Source: Jiangella mangrovi (GTDB taxonomy: Bacteria; Actinomycetota; Actinomycetes; Jiangellales; Jiangellaceae). Taken from it: DNA of 64,000 nt. The translations under genes and the position numbers were made by a program. Below are positions 7,654 to 15,653 of this stretch, piece by piece (the stretch's first letter is position 1; each line of letters starts with the position of its first letter). Location of the stretch: contig NZ_JACHMM010000001.1 of NCBI RefSeq assembly GCF_014204975.1, forward strand, positions 1,302,001 through 1,366,000. The letters run 5' to 3'. Below the pieces are notes generated by a model that was not told the DNA's origin, did no database searches, and saw only the letters and a program-made list of their open reading frames with translations.

Positions 7654-8867
7654 CGACGGCGACCGCGGATCGGTTGCACGGGCTGCTCGGGGACGTCCTC
7701 GGCGCGGAGCCGCCGGTGCGGATCCGGGCCTGGGACGGCAGCCTGGCCGGCCCCGCCGATGCGCCCGTCGTGGTGCTGCGCTCGCCCATGGCGCTGCGCC
7801 GGCTGCTGTGGCGGCCCGGCGAGCTGGGCCTGGCCCGTGCGTACGTCGCCGGCGACCTGGACGTCGAGGGCGATCTCGGCGCGGCGTTCTCGCACACCCG
7901 GTCCGCGTTCGCGGCGCGGCAGACGAGACCGCGGCCGGCCGCCGTCCGGTCGGCGTGGCGGGCGGCGCGCGACTGGCGGCTCATCGGCGCACCGCCGCCG
8001 GCCCCGCCCGAGGAGGCCCGGCTGCGCGGACGGCGGCATACCCAGCGCCGCGACCGCGCGGCCATCAGCCACCACTACGACCTCGGCAACGACTTCTACG
8101 AGCTGCTGCTGGACGAGACCATGGCGTACTCGTGCGGCCTCTGGACGCCCGAGATGGGCGACGGCGACGGCGCGGCGGCGTCGCGGGCCAAGCTCGACCT
8201 CGTCTGCCGCAAGCTGGAGCTGCACCCCGGCGACCACCTGGTCGACGTCGGCTGCGGGTGGGGCTCGCTGGTGCTGCACGCGGCCGCCGAGTACGGCGCC
8301 CGGGTCACGGGCTACACGATCTCGCGGTCGCAGGCGGAGTACGTGCGCGAGCGGATCGCGCGGGCCGGACTCGGCGACCGGGCGACCGTCGAGCTGCGCG
8401 ACTACCGCGACATCGGCGACACCGCGGCCGACGCCGTCGCGTCGATCGAGATGGGCGAGCACGTCGGCCAGGAGCGCTACCCGGAGTACGCGGCGGTGCT
8501 TCACCGGATCGTCCGTCCCGACGGACGGCTGCTGCTGCAGCAGATGTCGCGAGGGCCGCAGGCGGCCGGCGGCGGGGCGTTCATCGAGTCCTACATCGCG
8601 CCGGACATGCACATGCGCCCGCTGCCCGAGACGCTGCGCATGGTCGCCGCCGCCGGGTTCGAGCTGCGCCACGTCGAGGCGCTGCGCGAGCACTACGTGC
8701 GCACGATCCGGTTCTGGGCCGGCCGCCTGGAGTCGCACTGGGACGATGTCGTCGCGCTGGCCGGCGAGCGGACCGCGCGGGTCTGGCGGCTCTACCTCGC
8801 CGGCGGCGCGGCCGCGTTCGACGAGGGCCGCATGGGCGTCGACCAGATCCTGGCGGAGCGGCGCTGA
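7650..8867 (+). CDS. Second CFA-synthase-like SAM methyltransferase, divergent
   Basis: Paralogue of the preceding gene, 405 residues, started at the ATG that overlaps its stop (ATGA). The N-terminal lipid-binding part ('FVRSPMALRRLLWRPGELGLARAYVAGDLDVEGDL'-like) and SAM motif ('DHLVDVGCGWGSLVLHAAAEYGARVTG') are intact, as is 'HHYDLGNDFYELLLDETMAYSCG'. The active-site region differs: the usual KYIFPGG loop reads 'ESYIAPDMHMRPL', and the 'YCEAGF' segment reads 'YLAGGAAAFDEG', so the family cysteine is absent. This suggests a different acyl-chain methylation from the first enzyme; two-methyltransferase sets of this kind occur in regulons that make modified fatty acids. Function beyond SAM-dependent lipid methylation is inference. 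Confidence 0.85.
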   Translation: MTTATADRLHGLLGDVLGAEPPVRIRAWDGSLAGPADAPVVVLRSPMALRRLLWRPGELGLARAYVAGDLDVEGDLGAAFSHTRSAFAARQTRPRPAAVRSAWRAARDWRLIGAPPPAPPEEARLRGRRHTQRRDRAAISHHYDLGNDFYELLLDETMAYSCGLWTPEMGDGDGAAASRAKLDLVCRKLELHPGDHLVDVGCGWGSLVLHAAAEYGARVTGYTISRSQAEYVRERIARAGLGDRATVELRDYRDIGDTAADAVASIEMGEHVGQERYPEYAAVLHRIVRPDGRLLLQQMSRGPQAAGGGAFIESYIAPDMHMRPLPETLRMVAAAGFELRHVEALREHYVRTIRFWAGRLESHWDDVVALAGERTARVWRLYLAGGAAAFDEGRMGVDQILAERR

Positions 8868-9688
8868 TGGGCGGCGTCGCCTGGGCCGGGCTCGGGCCGA
8901 ACCTCGGGCTCACCGCCGCGGCCGTCGTCGTGCTCATGGCCGGCGTCGTCCTGTGGGTGGCCCGTGGCGGCGCCGCCGTCGTCATCGACACCGTCTGGGG
9001 CGCCGGGTTCGCGCTCGTGGCCGTGGTCGGCTGGGTGGCGTCGGCCGGCGACGGCGACGACGTGCTGCGGGCGGTGGTCACCGTCCTCACCGTCGCCTGG
9101 GGCGTCCGCCTCGCCGTCCACCTGCACCGGCGCAACCACGGCAAGGGCGAGGACCCGCGCTACGAGGACCTGTTCGCCCGGCACGACGGGGGCCGGGTGC
9201 GCGTGACGGCGCTCTGGGTCTGCCTTCCGCAGGCGGTGATCCTCTGGTTCGTCTCGCTGCCGGTGCAGGTGGCGCAGTACATGACGCTGGAGCCGGCGTG
9301 GTGGCTGGTCGGGCTGGGCGTCGTGGTGTGGGCGGCCGGGCTGGTCCTCGAGGCCGTCGGCGACTGGCAACTGGCCCGGTTCAAGGCCGACCCGTCGAAC
9401 CGCGGGCGGATCATGGACCGCGGGCTCTGGCGCTACACGCGGCACCCCAACTACTTCGGCGACGCCTGCGTCTGGTGGGGCCTGTGGCTGTGCGCGTGCG
9501 TCACCTGGCCGGGCGCCGCCACCGTCGCGTCGCCGCTGCTCATGACGTTCGTGCTGGCGCGCGGGACGGGCAAGCCGCTGACCGAGAAGCGCATGGCCGA
9601 GCGGCCCGGCTACGCCGAGTACGTCCAGCGGACCAGCGGCTTCGTCCCGCTGCCACCCCGTCAGAGGTCGAGCAGGGGGTCCGGGTAG
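8867..9688 (+). CDS. DUF1295 / steroid 5-alpha-reductase-like membrane protein
   Basis: Membrane enzyme of 273 residues, last gene of the lipid operon. Six or seven hydrophobic segments are followed by the family C-terminal signature 'RGLWRYTRHPNYFGDACVWWGLW', shared with isoprenylcysteine methyltransferases and steroid reductases. Members usually reduce or modify a lipid C=C bond; here it likely finishes the acyl-chain modification begun by the flavoprotein and methyltransferases. The start overlaps the upstream stop by one base (TGATG). The 3' end overlaps the convergent photolyase by 28 bp. The mycobacterial counterpart lies next to sigK (Rv0446c, as I recall it). Confidence 0.87.
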   Translation: MGGVAWAGLGPNLGLTAAAVVVLMAGVVLWVARGGAAVVIDTVWGAGFALVAVVGWVASAGDGDDVLRAVVTVLTVAWGVRLAVHLHRRNHGKGEDPRYEDLFARHDGGRVRVTALWVCLPQAVILWFVSLPVQVAQYMTLEPAWWLVGLGVVVWAAGLVLEAVGDWQLARFKADPSNRGRIMDRGLWRYTRHPNYFGDACVWWGLWLCACVTWPGAATVASPLLMTFVLARGTGKPLTEKRMAERPGYAEYVQRTSGFVPLPPRQRSSRGSG

Positions 9689-10989
9689 TCCAGCTCCTTG
9701 CGCTCGTCATCCGGGAGCGTCCACGGCGTGTGGACGGCGGCGCCGTCGACGTCGCGCAGCTCGGGGACGTAGCGGCGGACGTAGGCGCCGTCGGAGTCGA
9801 ACCGCTTGGCCTGACGCAGCGGGTTGAGGACGCGGTTGGGCCGGGTGTCGTTGCCGGTGCCCGCCACCCACTGCCAGTTGCCAGCGTTGTTCGCGACGTC
9901 GCCGTCGACCAGCCAGCGGAAGAAGTGCGCGGCGCCGTCGCGCCAGTCGATGCGCAGGTTCTTGGTGAGGAACGAGGCCGTGACCAGCCGCGCGCGGTTG
10001 TGCATCCAGCCCTCGCGCAGCAGTTGGCGCATGCCGGCGTCGACGATCGGCACGCCCGTGCGGCCCTCCTGCCAGGCCCGCAGCGCGTCGGCGTCGTCGC
10101 GCCATTCGACGTCACGGCGCCGGTAGTCCTTCGTGGCGACGGACGGGACCGCCGCCGTCACCTGGTGGTGGAAGTCGCGCCAGGCCAGCTGCCGGACCTG
10201 CTCCGGGGCGCGGTCGACCAGCCGGTTCGCCGCCTCGAGCGGCGAGACGCAGCCGAAGTGCAGGTACGGGCTGAGCCGCGAGGTCCGGTCGCCGGCGAGG
10301 TCGTCGAGGTCCGGTTCGCCGTCGCCGGCCCGTCTGACGGCCGCGTCGAGGACGGCGCGCCCGGCGGTCTCGCCACCGTCGGGCAGGTCGGGCGACGTGT
10401 CGCCGTCGGCCAGCTCGCCGGCGAACGGGAGCCGGCCGATGCGATCGACGGCCTGACCACCGGGAATCGTCCGGGGGGCCGCGAGCTGCCGGCGCCAGTC
10501 GACGGCGTCCCAGGCCCGCCAGTACGGGGTGAAGACACGGTAGTGGTCGCCGCCGGCCGGGAGGAGCGCGCCGGGCGGCACCACCGTCACACCGGGGTAG
10601 GTCGTGAACCGTACGCCCTGCTGCGCGCACGCGCCGGCCAGCCGGCGCTCGCGGCGCTGGGCGTAGCCGCTGACATCGGCGCTGCACACGAGCGCCGTCG
10701 CCCCGGCCTCGGCGACCACCGCGATGGTCTCCTCGACCACGTCGCCGCGGCGCAGCACCAGGTCGCCGCCGCGCTGCCGCAATTGCTCGCGCAGGTCGGC
10801 CAGCGCCCGGGCGAGGAACGCGGCCCGGTTGGGCGCGGCGAACCGGCCGCCCAGGATCGCGTCGTCCAGCACGAACAACGGCACCACCCGGTCGGCGTGC
10901 TCGCAGGCCGCGGCCAGCGCCGGGTGGTCGCGCACCCGCAGGTCGCGGGTGAACAGCACCACTGCCGTCTTCTCCATCGTCGGACTCAT
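9661..10989 (-). CDS. phr: Deoxyribodipyrimidine photolyase (class I CPD type)
   Basis: Light-driven flavoenzyme of 442 residues that splits UV-induced pyrimidine dimers. The N-terminal antenna domain begins 'VVLFTRDLRVRDHPALAAACE'. The FAD/DNA domain shows 'WRDFHHQVTAAVP', 'GRTGVPIVDAGMRQLLREGW', 'HNRARLVTASFLTKNL' and 'NWQWVAGTGNDTRP', which are the FAD and lesion-binding segments of class I photolyases. I choose ATG 10989 over the in-frame ATG 10977 because it lies exactly 7 nt after a SigK-type -10 box, as in three other genes here. It is divergent from the Rossmann-fold gene, with overlapping promoters. Co-regulation of a photolyase with CFA-type genes also occurs in proteobacterial singlet-oxygen regulons. 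Confidence 0.92.
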   Translation of the reverse strand: MSPTMEKTAVVLFTRDLRVRDHPALAAACEHADRVVPLFVLDDAILGGRFAAPNRAAFLARALADLREQLRQRGGDLVLRRGDVVEETIAVVAEAGATALVCSADVSGYAQRRERRLAGACAQQGVRFTTYPGVTVVPPGALLPAGGDHYRVFTPYWRAWDAVDWRRQLAAPRTIPGGQAVDRIGRLPFAGELADGDTSPDLPDGGETAGRAVLDAAVRRAGDGEPDLDDLAGDRTSRLSPYLHFGCVSPLEAANRLVDRAPEQVRQLAWRDFHHQVTAAVPSVATKDYRRRDVEWRDDADALRAWQEGRTGVPIVDAGMRQLLREGWMHNRARLVTASFLTKNLRIDWRDGAAHFFRWLVDGDVANNAGNWQWVAGTGNDTRPNRVLNPLRQAKRFDSDGAYVRRYVPELRDVDGAAVHTPWTLPDDERKELDYPDPLLDL

Positions 10990-10996
10990 ACCCGTC

Positions 10997-11023
10997 ATTC
11001 GAGGCCCATCCGCCCCCGGATGG
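10997..11023 (-). promoter_or_regulatory. Predicted SigK promoter of the photolyase gene
   Basis: Minus strand: CCATCC (11023-11018), 15 bp, TCGAAT (11002-10997), 7 nt, then ATG at 10989. The core overlaps the plus-strand promoter at 11006-11032 by 18 bp, so the two cannot be occupied at once. Confidence 0.72.
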
Positions 11024-11032
11024 GGTACGAAT
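11006..11032 (+). promoter_or_regulatory. Predicted SigK promoter of the DUF2867 gene
   Basis: CCATCC (11006-11011), 15 bp, ACGAAT (11027-11032), 7 nt, ATG at 11040. The -35 boxes of the two divergent promoters form an inverted repeat (CCCATCC / GGATGGG) around 6 bp. Confidence 0.72.
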
Positions 11033-11039
11033 CCCCGAC

Positions 11040-12488
11040 ATGAGGGTTCTCGTCGCCGGCGCGACCGGCTACATCGGCAGCCGTCTGGTCCCGCGGCTGG
11101 TCGACGCCGGGCACACCGTCCGCTGCCTCGCCCGCGACCCCGGCAAGCTGCGCGACCAGCCGTGGGCCGGCGACGTCGAGGTCGTGCGCGGCGACGTGCT
11201 GGACCGCGCGAGCCTCGACCCTGCCATGGCCGGCGTCGACGTCGTGCACTATCTGGTGCACTCGCTGGCATCGCGCGGGTTCGCGGCGACGGACCGGCGG
11301 GCGGCGGCGACGGTGGCAGCGGCGGCCGCCGACGCGGGGGTGCGCCGGCTGGTCTATCTGGGCGGCCTGCATCCGCCGGCCACCGCCGGGCTCTCGGACC
11401 ACCTGGCGTCGCGCACCGAGGTGGGCCGGATCTTCCTCGACGGGCCGGTGCCGGCGGTCGTGCTGCAAGCCGGGGTCGTCATCGGGTCCGGCTCGGCCAG
11501 CTTCGAGATGCTGCGCTACCTCACCGAGCGGCTGCCCGTCAGCGTCACGCCGCGCTGGGTGCACACCCGCACCCAGCCGATCGCGATCCGCGACGTGCTG
11601 GCCTACCTGGTCGCGGCCACCACGCTGCCGGACGAGCCGAACCGGACCTTCGACATCGGCGGGCCGGAGGTGCTGACGTATGCGGACATGATGCGCGGCT
11701 ACGCACGGGTCGCCGGGCTGCCCCGGCGAGTGATCGCGCCGGTGCCGCTCCTGACGCCGTGGCTGTCCGCGCAGTGGGTCAACCTGGTGACGCCGGTACC
11801 GCGGTCCATCGCCGTCCCGCTGATCGAGTCGCTGGAGCACGAGGCCGTCTGCACCGAGGACGACCTGCGCGACCTGCTGCCCGGACCGGTCGACCCGACA
11901 CCGTACGAGCGGGCCGTCGAGCTCGCGCTGGCCCGCATGCGCGACGGCGAGGTCGAGAGCCACTGGTCCGCCGCCTCGCCCGCCGGCGCGCCGTCGGATC
12001 CGCTGCCCAGCGACCCGTCCTGGTCCGGCGGCTCGGTGCGGGTGGACGAGCGCTCGGTCCGGTGCGACGTGCCGCCGGAGCGGCTCTGGCGCGTGGTCGA
12101 GGGCATCGGAGGCCAGAACGGCTGGTACTCGTTCCCGCTGGCCTGGGCGGTGCGCGGCTGGGCCGACCGGCTCGCCGGCGGCGTCGGCCTGCGCCGCGGC
12201 CGCCGCGATCCCGCCCGCCTGCACCTCGGCGAGGCCCTGGACTGGTGGCGCGTCGAGGCGATCGAGCCCGGCCGGCTGCTGCGGCTGCGCGCGGAGATGA
12301 AGGTCCCGGGGAGCGCCTGGCTCGAGCTCTCCGTCACCCCCGACGGCGACGGCTCCGTCTACGGCCAGCGCGCGGTCTTCGTGCCGCGCGGCCTGACCGG
12401 GCAGGTGTACTGGTGGATGCTGTGGCCGTTCCACGGCGTCATCTTCGGCGGCATGGCTCGCAACATCATCCGCACGGCGGCCCGGTAG
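11040..12488 (+). CDS. NAD(P)-binding Rossmann / DUF2867 two-domain protein
   Basis: Protein of 482 residues with two parts. Residues 1-290 are an atypical short-chain dehydrogenase fold ('MRVLVAGATGYIGSRLVPRLVDAGHTVRCLARD', 'VVHYLVHSLASRGFAATDRRAAATV'). Residues about 330-480 are a DUF2867 domain ('RVVEGIGGQNGWYSFPLAWAVRGWADRLAGG', 'DWWRVEAIEPGRLLRLRAEMKVPGSAWLEL'). The dehydrogenase part resembles quinone/NAD(P)H-binding NmrA-like proteins. Substrate is unknown; SigK control points to an oxidative or envelope-stress role. The ATG lies 7 nt after the -10 box with no ribosome site, so the mRNA should be leaderless. Confidence 0.85.
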   Translation: MRVLVAGATGYIGSRLVPRLVDAGHTVRCLARDPGKLRDQPWAGDVEVVRGDVLDRASLDPAMAGVDVVHYLVHSLASRGFAATDRRAAATVAAAAADAGVRRLVYLGGLHPPATAGLSDHLASRTEVGRIFLDGPVPAVVLQAGVVIGSGSASFEMLRYLTERLPVSVTPRWVHTRTQPIAIRDVLAYLVAATTLPDEPNRTFDIGGPEVLTYADMMRGYARVAGLPRRVIAPVPLLTPWLSAQWVNLVTPVPRSIAVPLIESLEHEAVCTEDDLRDLLPGPVDPTPYERAVELALARMRDGEVESHWSAASPAGAPSDPLPSDPSWSGGSVRVDERSVRCDVPPERLWRVVEGIGGQNGWYSFPLAWAVRGWADRLAGGVGLRRGRRDPARLHLGEALDWWRVEAIEPGRLLRLRAEMKVPGSAWLELSVTPDGDGSVYGQRAVFVPRGLTGQVYWWMLWPFHGVIFGGMARNIIRTAAR

Positions 12489-12505
12489 GCGTGTGGTCTC
12501 GCTGC

Positions 12506-12592
12506 GAGGCGGAGGTTGCTGCGCCGGCTCCGCTACGCGGCGGTGAAGCATGCCGCGGGCGCTCTTGACGCCGGCTCCGCAACCTCCGCCTC
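12506..12592. repeat. Structured intergenic repeat, copy 1
   Basis: A 59-bp core (12522-12580) matches copy 2 (22644-22702) at 57 of 59 positions. The core starts and ends with the direct repeat CGCCGGCTCCGC and holds a hairpin CGCGGC/GCCGCG with a 10-nt loop. It is enclosed by a perfect 14-bp inverted repeat (12506-12519 with 12579-12592) whose sequence is unrelated to the arms of copy 2. It sits between the convergent ends of the DUF2867 and MMPL genes. Confidence 0.8.
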
Positions 12593-12601
12593 TCCGCTCG
12601 G

Positions 12602-14662
12602 TCAGCTCGGCTTGCGTGCCGCCGAACGGCTGCGGTTGCGGTGGTTGGGCCACCAGACCTTGTCGCCGAGGTCGTAGGCGAGGGCGGGGACGAGGAGTGA
12701 GCGGACGACGAAGGTGTCGAGCAGGACGCCGAAGGCCACGAGGAAGGCGATCTGGGCCAGGAACAAGATCGGGATCACCGCGAGCGCCGAGAACGTGGCG
12801 GCGAGCACCAGCCCGGCCGACGTGATGACGCCGCCGGTGACGGCCAGCCCGCGCAGGACGCCGGGCCGCGTGCCGATGCGCACGGACTCCTCGCGGACCC
12901 GGCTCATGAGGAAGATGTTGTAGTCGATCCCCAGCGCCACCAGGAACACGAATGCGAACAGCGGCACGCCGGGGTCGGCGCCGGGCCAGCCGAGGACGTG
13001 GTCGAAGACCACCCCTGCCACCCCGAGGGTCGCGGCGAAGCTCAGGACGACGGTGAGCACCAGCAGCACCGGCGCGAGCACGGAGCGCAGCAGCCCGATC
13101 AGCACCAGCAGGATCACCCCCAGCACCACCGGGATGATCAGCGTGCGGTCGCGGGCGGAGATGTCGTTGGTGTCCAGCAGCTCCGCCGTCCGGCCGCCCA
13201 CCAGCACGTCCGGGCCGACGTCGTCGAGGGAGGTACGCAGCTCGCGGACGGTGCTCACCGCGGCGTCGCTGTCGGCGGGCTCGGCGAGGGTCAGCTCGAG
13301 CAGCGCGCGGTCGCCGGCGATCTGCGGGTCGGGGGCGTTGGCCGCCGGGCTCACGCCGTCGACGGCCGCGGCCACCCGGGCGACGTCAGCCGCGTCGTCC
13401 GCGCCGCTCAGCACGAGTACCGGCGAGCCGGAGCCGCCCGGGAAGTGCCGGCCCAGCGCCTCCTGGCCCGCGACCGCCTCGACCCGGTCGAGGAACAGCT
13501 CGCTCTCGCTGACGCCGTCGGCACGGAAGGTGGGCACGAGCGCCGCCAGCGCCAGCAGCACCGCGCCGACCCCGGCCCACAGCGCCCGCGGACGCCGTCC
13601 CACCAGCCGGGCGACGCGATCCCACACGCCGGCGTGCTCCGGGGCCGTCGAGCCGTACCGCGGCCGGAACGGCCAGAACGCCGCCCGGCCGAGCAGCACC
13701 AGCACGGCGGGCAGGAACGTCAGCGCCACCAGCAGCGAGGCGGCGATGCCGATGGCGGCCACCGGGCCCAGGCTGCGGTTGGAGTTCAGGTTCGACAGCA
13801 GCAGGCAGAGCACGCCGGCGATGACGGTGCCGCCGGACGCCACGATGGGCCCGGCCGCCCGGCGCAGCGCCGTGGCCATCGCCTCGAACCGGCCGCGGTG
13901 CTCGCGCAGCTCCTCGCGGTAGCGGGCGACCAGCAGCAGCGCGTAGTCGGTCGCGGCGCCGACGACGAGGATCGACATGATGCCCTGGCTCTGCCCGTTC
14001 AGCGTCAGCGTGCCGGCGTCGGCCAGCAGGTACACCAGCCAGGACGCCAGCCCCAGCCCGAGCACCGACGACACCAGCACGGCGAGCGGCAGGATCGGGC
14101 TGCGGTAGACCACCAGCAGGATCACCAGCACGACCGCCAGCGCCACCACCAGGAGCACGCCGTCGATGCCGGCGAACGCCGCACCGAGGTCCGCGGCGAA
14201 CCCGGCCGGCCCGGTCAGGTGCACGGCGGCGCCCGCGGCCTCGCCGAGCTCGGCCCGGATGTCCTCGACGACGGCGTCGACCTCGGCCGAGCCGGACGTG
14301 TCGATCTGGACGACGGCGGTGAGCGCGCTGCCGTCCTCGGACGGGATGGGCGGGCTGACCGGCGGGGTGACGCCGTCGAGCCCGGCCACCCGCTCGAGCT
14401 GGGCCGCGGCCTCGTCGGCGGCGTCGGGGGCCAGTCCGTCCGGGTCCTCCCAGACCACGACCGCGGGCAGGACGTCGGCGTCCTGGAAGTCCGCCCGCGC
14501 GTCGGCGACCTCGGTGGACTCGGCGTCGGAGGGCAGGAATGCGGCGTTGTCGTTCTCGGCGACCTCGCCGAGCCGGCCGGCGTACGGTCCGCCGACGGCG
14601 CCGACGGCCAGCCAGCCGAGCAGCAGGAGGACGGGTAGCAGCCAGCGCAACCGGGTGGCCAT
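12602..14662 (-). CDS. MMPL/RND-family membrane transporter
   Basis: Membrane protein of 686 residues expected to export lipids or drugs using the proton gradient. The architecture is the MMPL duplication: one TM helix, a periplasmic loop (about 30-155), five TM helices (about 160-350), a second TM ('RALWAGVGAVLLALAALVPTF') with a second loop, and a final five-helix bundle ('VFLVALGIDYNIFLMSRVREE'). The first bundle has 'GAATDYALLLVARYREELREH', the conserved GxxxDYxxf..R element with its proton-relay Asp-Tyr. I start at ATG 14662 with AAAGG 7 nt upstream; this places the start downstream of a palindrome that is probably the operator of the adjacent marR-like gene. Confidence 0.88.
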   Translation of the reverse strand: MATRLRWLLPVLLLLGWLAVGAVGGPYAGRLGEVAENDNAAFLPSDAESTEVADARADFQDADVLPAVVVWEDPDGLAPDAADEAAAQLERVAGLDGVTPPVSPPIPSEDGSALTAVVQIDTSGSAEVDAVVEDIRAELGEAAGAAVHLTGPAGFAADLGAAFAGIDGVLLVVALAVVLVILLVVYRSPILPLAVLVSSVLGLGLASWLVYLLADAGTLTLNGQSQGIMSILVVGAATDYALLLVARYREELREHRGRFEAMATALRRAAGPIVASGGTVIAGVLCLLLSNLNSNRSLGPVAAIGIAASLLVALTFLPAVLVLLGRAAFWPFRPRYGSTAPEHAGVWDRVARLVGRRPRALWAGVGAVLLALAALVPTFRADGVSESELFLDRVEAVAGQEALGRHFPGGSGSPVLVLSGADDAADVARVAAAVDGVSPAANAPDPQIAGDRALLELTLAEPADSDAAVSTVRELRTSLDDVGPDVLVGGRTAELLDTNDISARDRTLIIPVVLGVILLVLIGLLRSVLAPVLLVLTVVLSFAATLGVAGVVFDHVLGWPGADPGVPLFAFVFLVALGIDYNIFLMSRVREESVRIGTRPGVLRGLAVTGGVITSAGLVLAATFSALAVIPILFLAQIAFLVAFGVLLDTFVVRSLLVPALAYDLGDKVWWPNHRNRSRSAARKPS

Positions 14663-14690
14663 GGAACGACCTTTCGTTCGATGGTCGAAA

Positions 14691-14707
14691 ATCTCGATCG
14701 TCGAGAT
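14691..14707. promoter_or_regulatory. Predicted MarR-family operator
   Basis: ATCTCGA-TCG-TCGAGAT, a perfect 7-bp palindrome around 3 bp, between the marR stop and the MMPL start. Short TCTCGA-type palindromes are typical of MarR operators, and the position suits repression of the exporter. Confidence 0.6.
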
Positions 14708-14708
14708 A

Positions 14709-15218
14709 TTACCCGCGAGCGGCCGCGTCACGCTCCCGGTGAGCGACGAGCGCCTCGAGCGCCGTCGCCAGGAACCGCTGCACGACGTCGAGGTCGTGCT
14801 CGTCGTAGGCCGTGAGCCGGTCCGCCATGTCGGTGGCGAGCGGCCCGAAGTACGCCGGCCCCAGCGCGGCGGCCGACGGCTCGAGCCGGACCAGCACCCG
14901 GCGCCGGTCGCGCGGGTCGGGCTCGCGGCGCAGGTGGCCCGACGCGACCAGCCGGTCGATCAGCGCCGTCACCGACGCCGACGACAGCCCCAGCTCGCGG
15001 CCGATGCTCCCGGCCGTGACGTCGCGGCCCTCGCGAGCCGCCGCCACCAGGACCAGCAGCGCGCGGGCGGCGGAGTGGTCGATGTCGTGGGCGGCGCCGA
15101 AGCGGCGAGCGAGGTCGGCCATCTCGGCGCCGAGCGTCTGGAGCTGCCGGATGACGGCGTCGGTGCGCGCGTCCCTCGCCCCCGCCTCGCCCGGCATCTC
15201 CGTCGCCATGGGGTTCAT
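14709..15218 (-). CDS. MarR-family transcriptional regulator
   Basis: Winged-helix repressor of up to 169 residues that probably controls the MMPL exporter immediately downstream. The helix-turn-helix and wing read 'TAGSIGRELGLSSASVTALIDRLVASGHLRREPDPRDRRRVLVRLEP', the MarR signature with the DxRxxR wing. Two in-frame ATGs are possible (15218 and 15209). GGGAG upstream is better spaced for the second, so the protein may be 166 residues. It is transcribed in the same direction as the exporter, so the two may form an operon with an internal operator-regulated promoter. Confidence 0.85.
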   Translation of the reverse strand: MNPMATEMPGEAGARDARTDAVIRQLQTLGAEMADLARRFGAAHDIDHSAARALLVLVAAAREGRDVTAGSIGRELGLSSASVTALIDRLVASGHLRREPDPRDRRRVLVRLEPSAAALGPAYFGPLATDMADRLTAYDEHDLDVVQRFLATALEALVAHRERDAAARG

Positions 15219-15272
15219 GCTCCCAGACGACGGGGTACGGCACGGGCACCGAGGTGAAGGGAGGGGTCCCCG

Positions 15273-15653
15273 ATGACCTGGCCCGTTCGAGTGCTGGGAG
15301 GGCTGACCGCCGGCTACGGCGTCGCCGTCGCCGTCCGCCCCGAGGTCCTCGCCCGGCCCTGCGAGCTGGTGGAGCCCGACGGCTCGCTGACGCCGTCGAC
15401 GCGGATCCTGTGCCGTGCCATCGGCCTGCGCGACGCCGCCTCCGGCACCGCAATGCTGACCGCGCCCGCCGGCGCCGCCCTGACCTGGGCGACGACCGTG
15501 CGAGTAGCGGCCGACACGGCCGACGCCGTCGGCTTCGGGCTGACCCTGCCGTCGGCCCGGGCGCGGCGCAATGCCGCGCTCGTGGCCGGCGGCTGGGCTC
15601 TGCTCACCGCCGCGGCGGGTCTCAGATCGGCGGCATCAGGACGCCGTCGATGA
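15273..15653 (+). CDS. Small hydrophobic protein of unknown function
   Basis: Protein of 126 residues with three or four hydrophobic segments ('[17 protein letters not shown]', '[37 protein letters not shown]', '[17 protein letters not shown]'), so probably in the membrane. The ribosome site is strong (GGAGGGG, 6 nt before ATG). The pattern with an early Arg/Asp pair ('[12 protein letters not shown]') resembles DUF4267-type proteins, but I am not sure. It stands alone, divergent from marR, and its 3' end overlaps the convergent fasciclin gene by 32 bp. Confidence 0.7.
   Translation: MTWPVRVLGGLTAGYGVAVAVRPEVLARPCELVEPDGSLTPSTRILCRAIGLRDAASGTAMLTAPAGAALTWATTVRVAADTADAVGFGLTLPSARARRNAALVAGGWALLTAAAGLRSAASGRRR

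Noticed and set aside
4374-9688. Reading the lipid operon as a natural-product cluster
   Set aside because: No core synthase, carrier protein or tailoring set is present; the genes match a stress-linked fatty-acid modification locus.
7759-11043. A 1094-codon plus-strand frame over the methyltransferase and photolyase genes
   Set aside because: It overlaps real genes in other frames and on the other strand, and has no recognisable domain.
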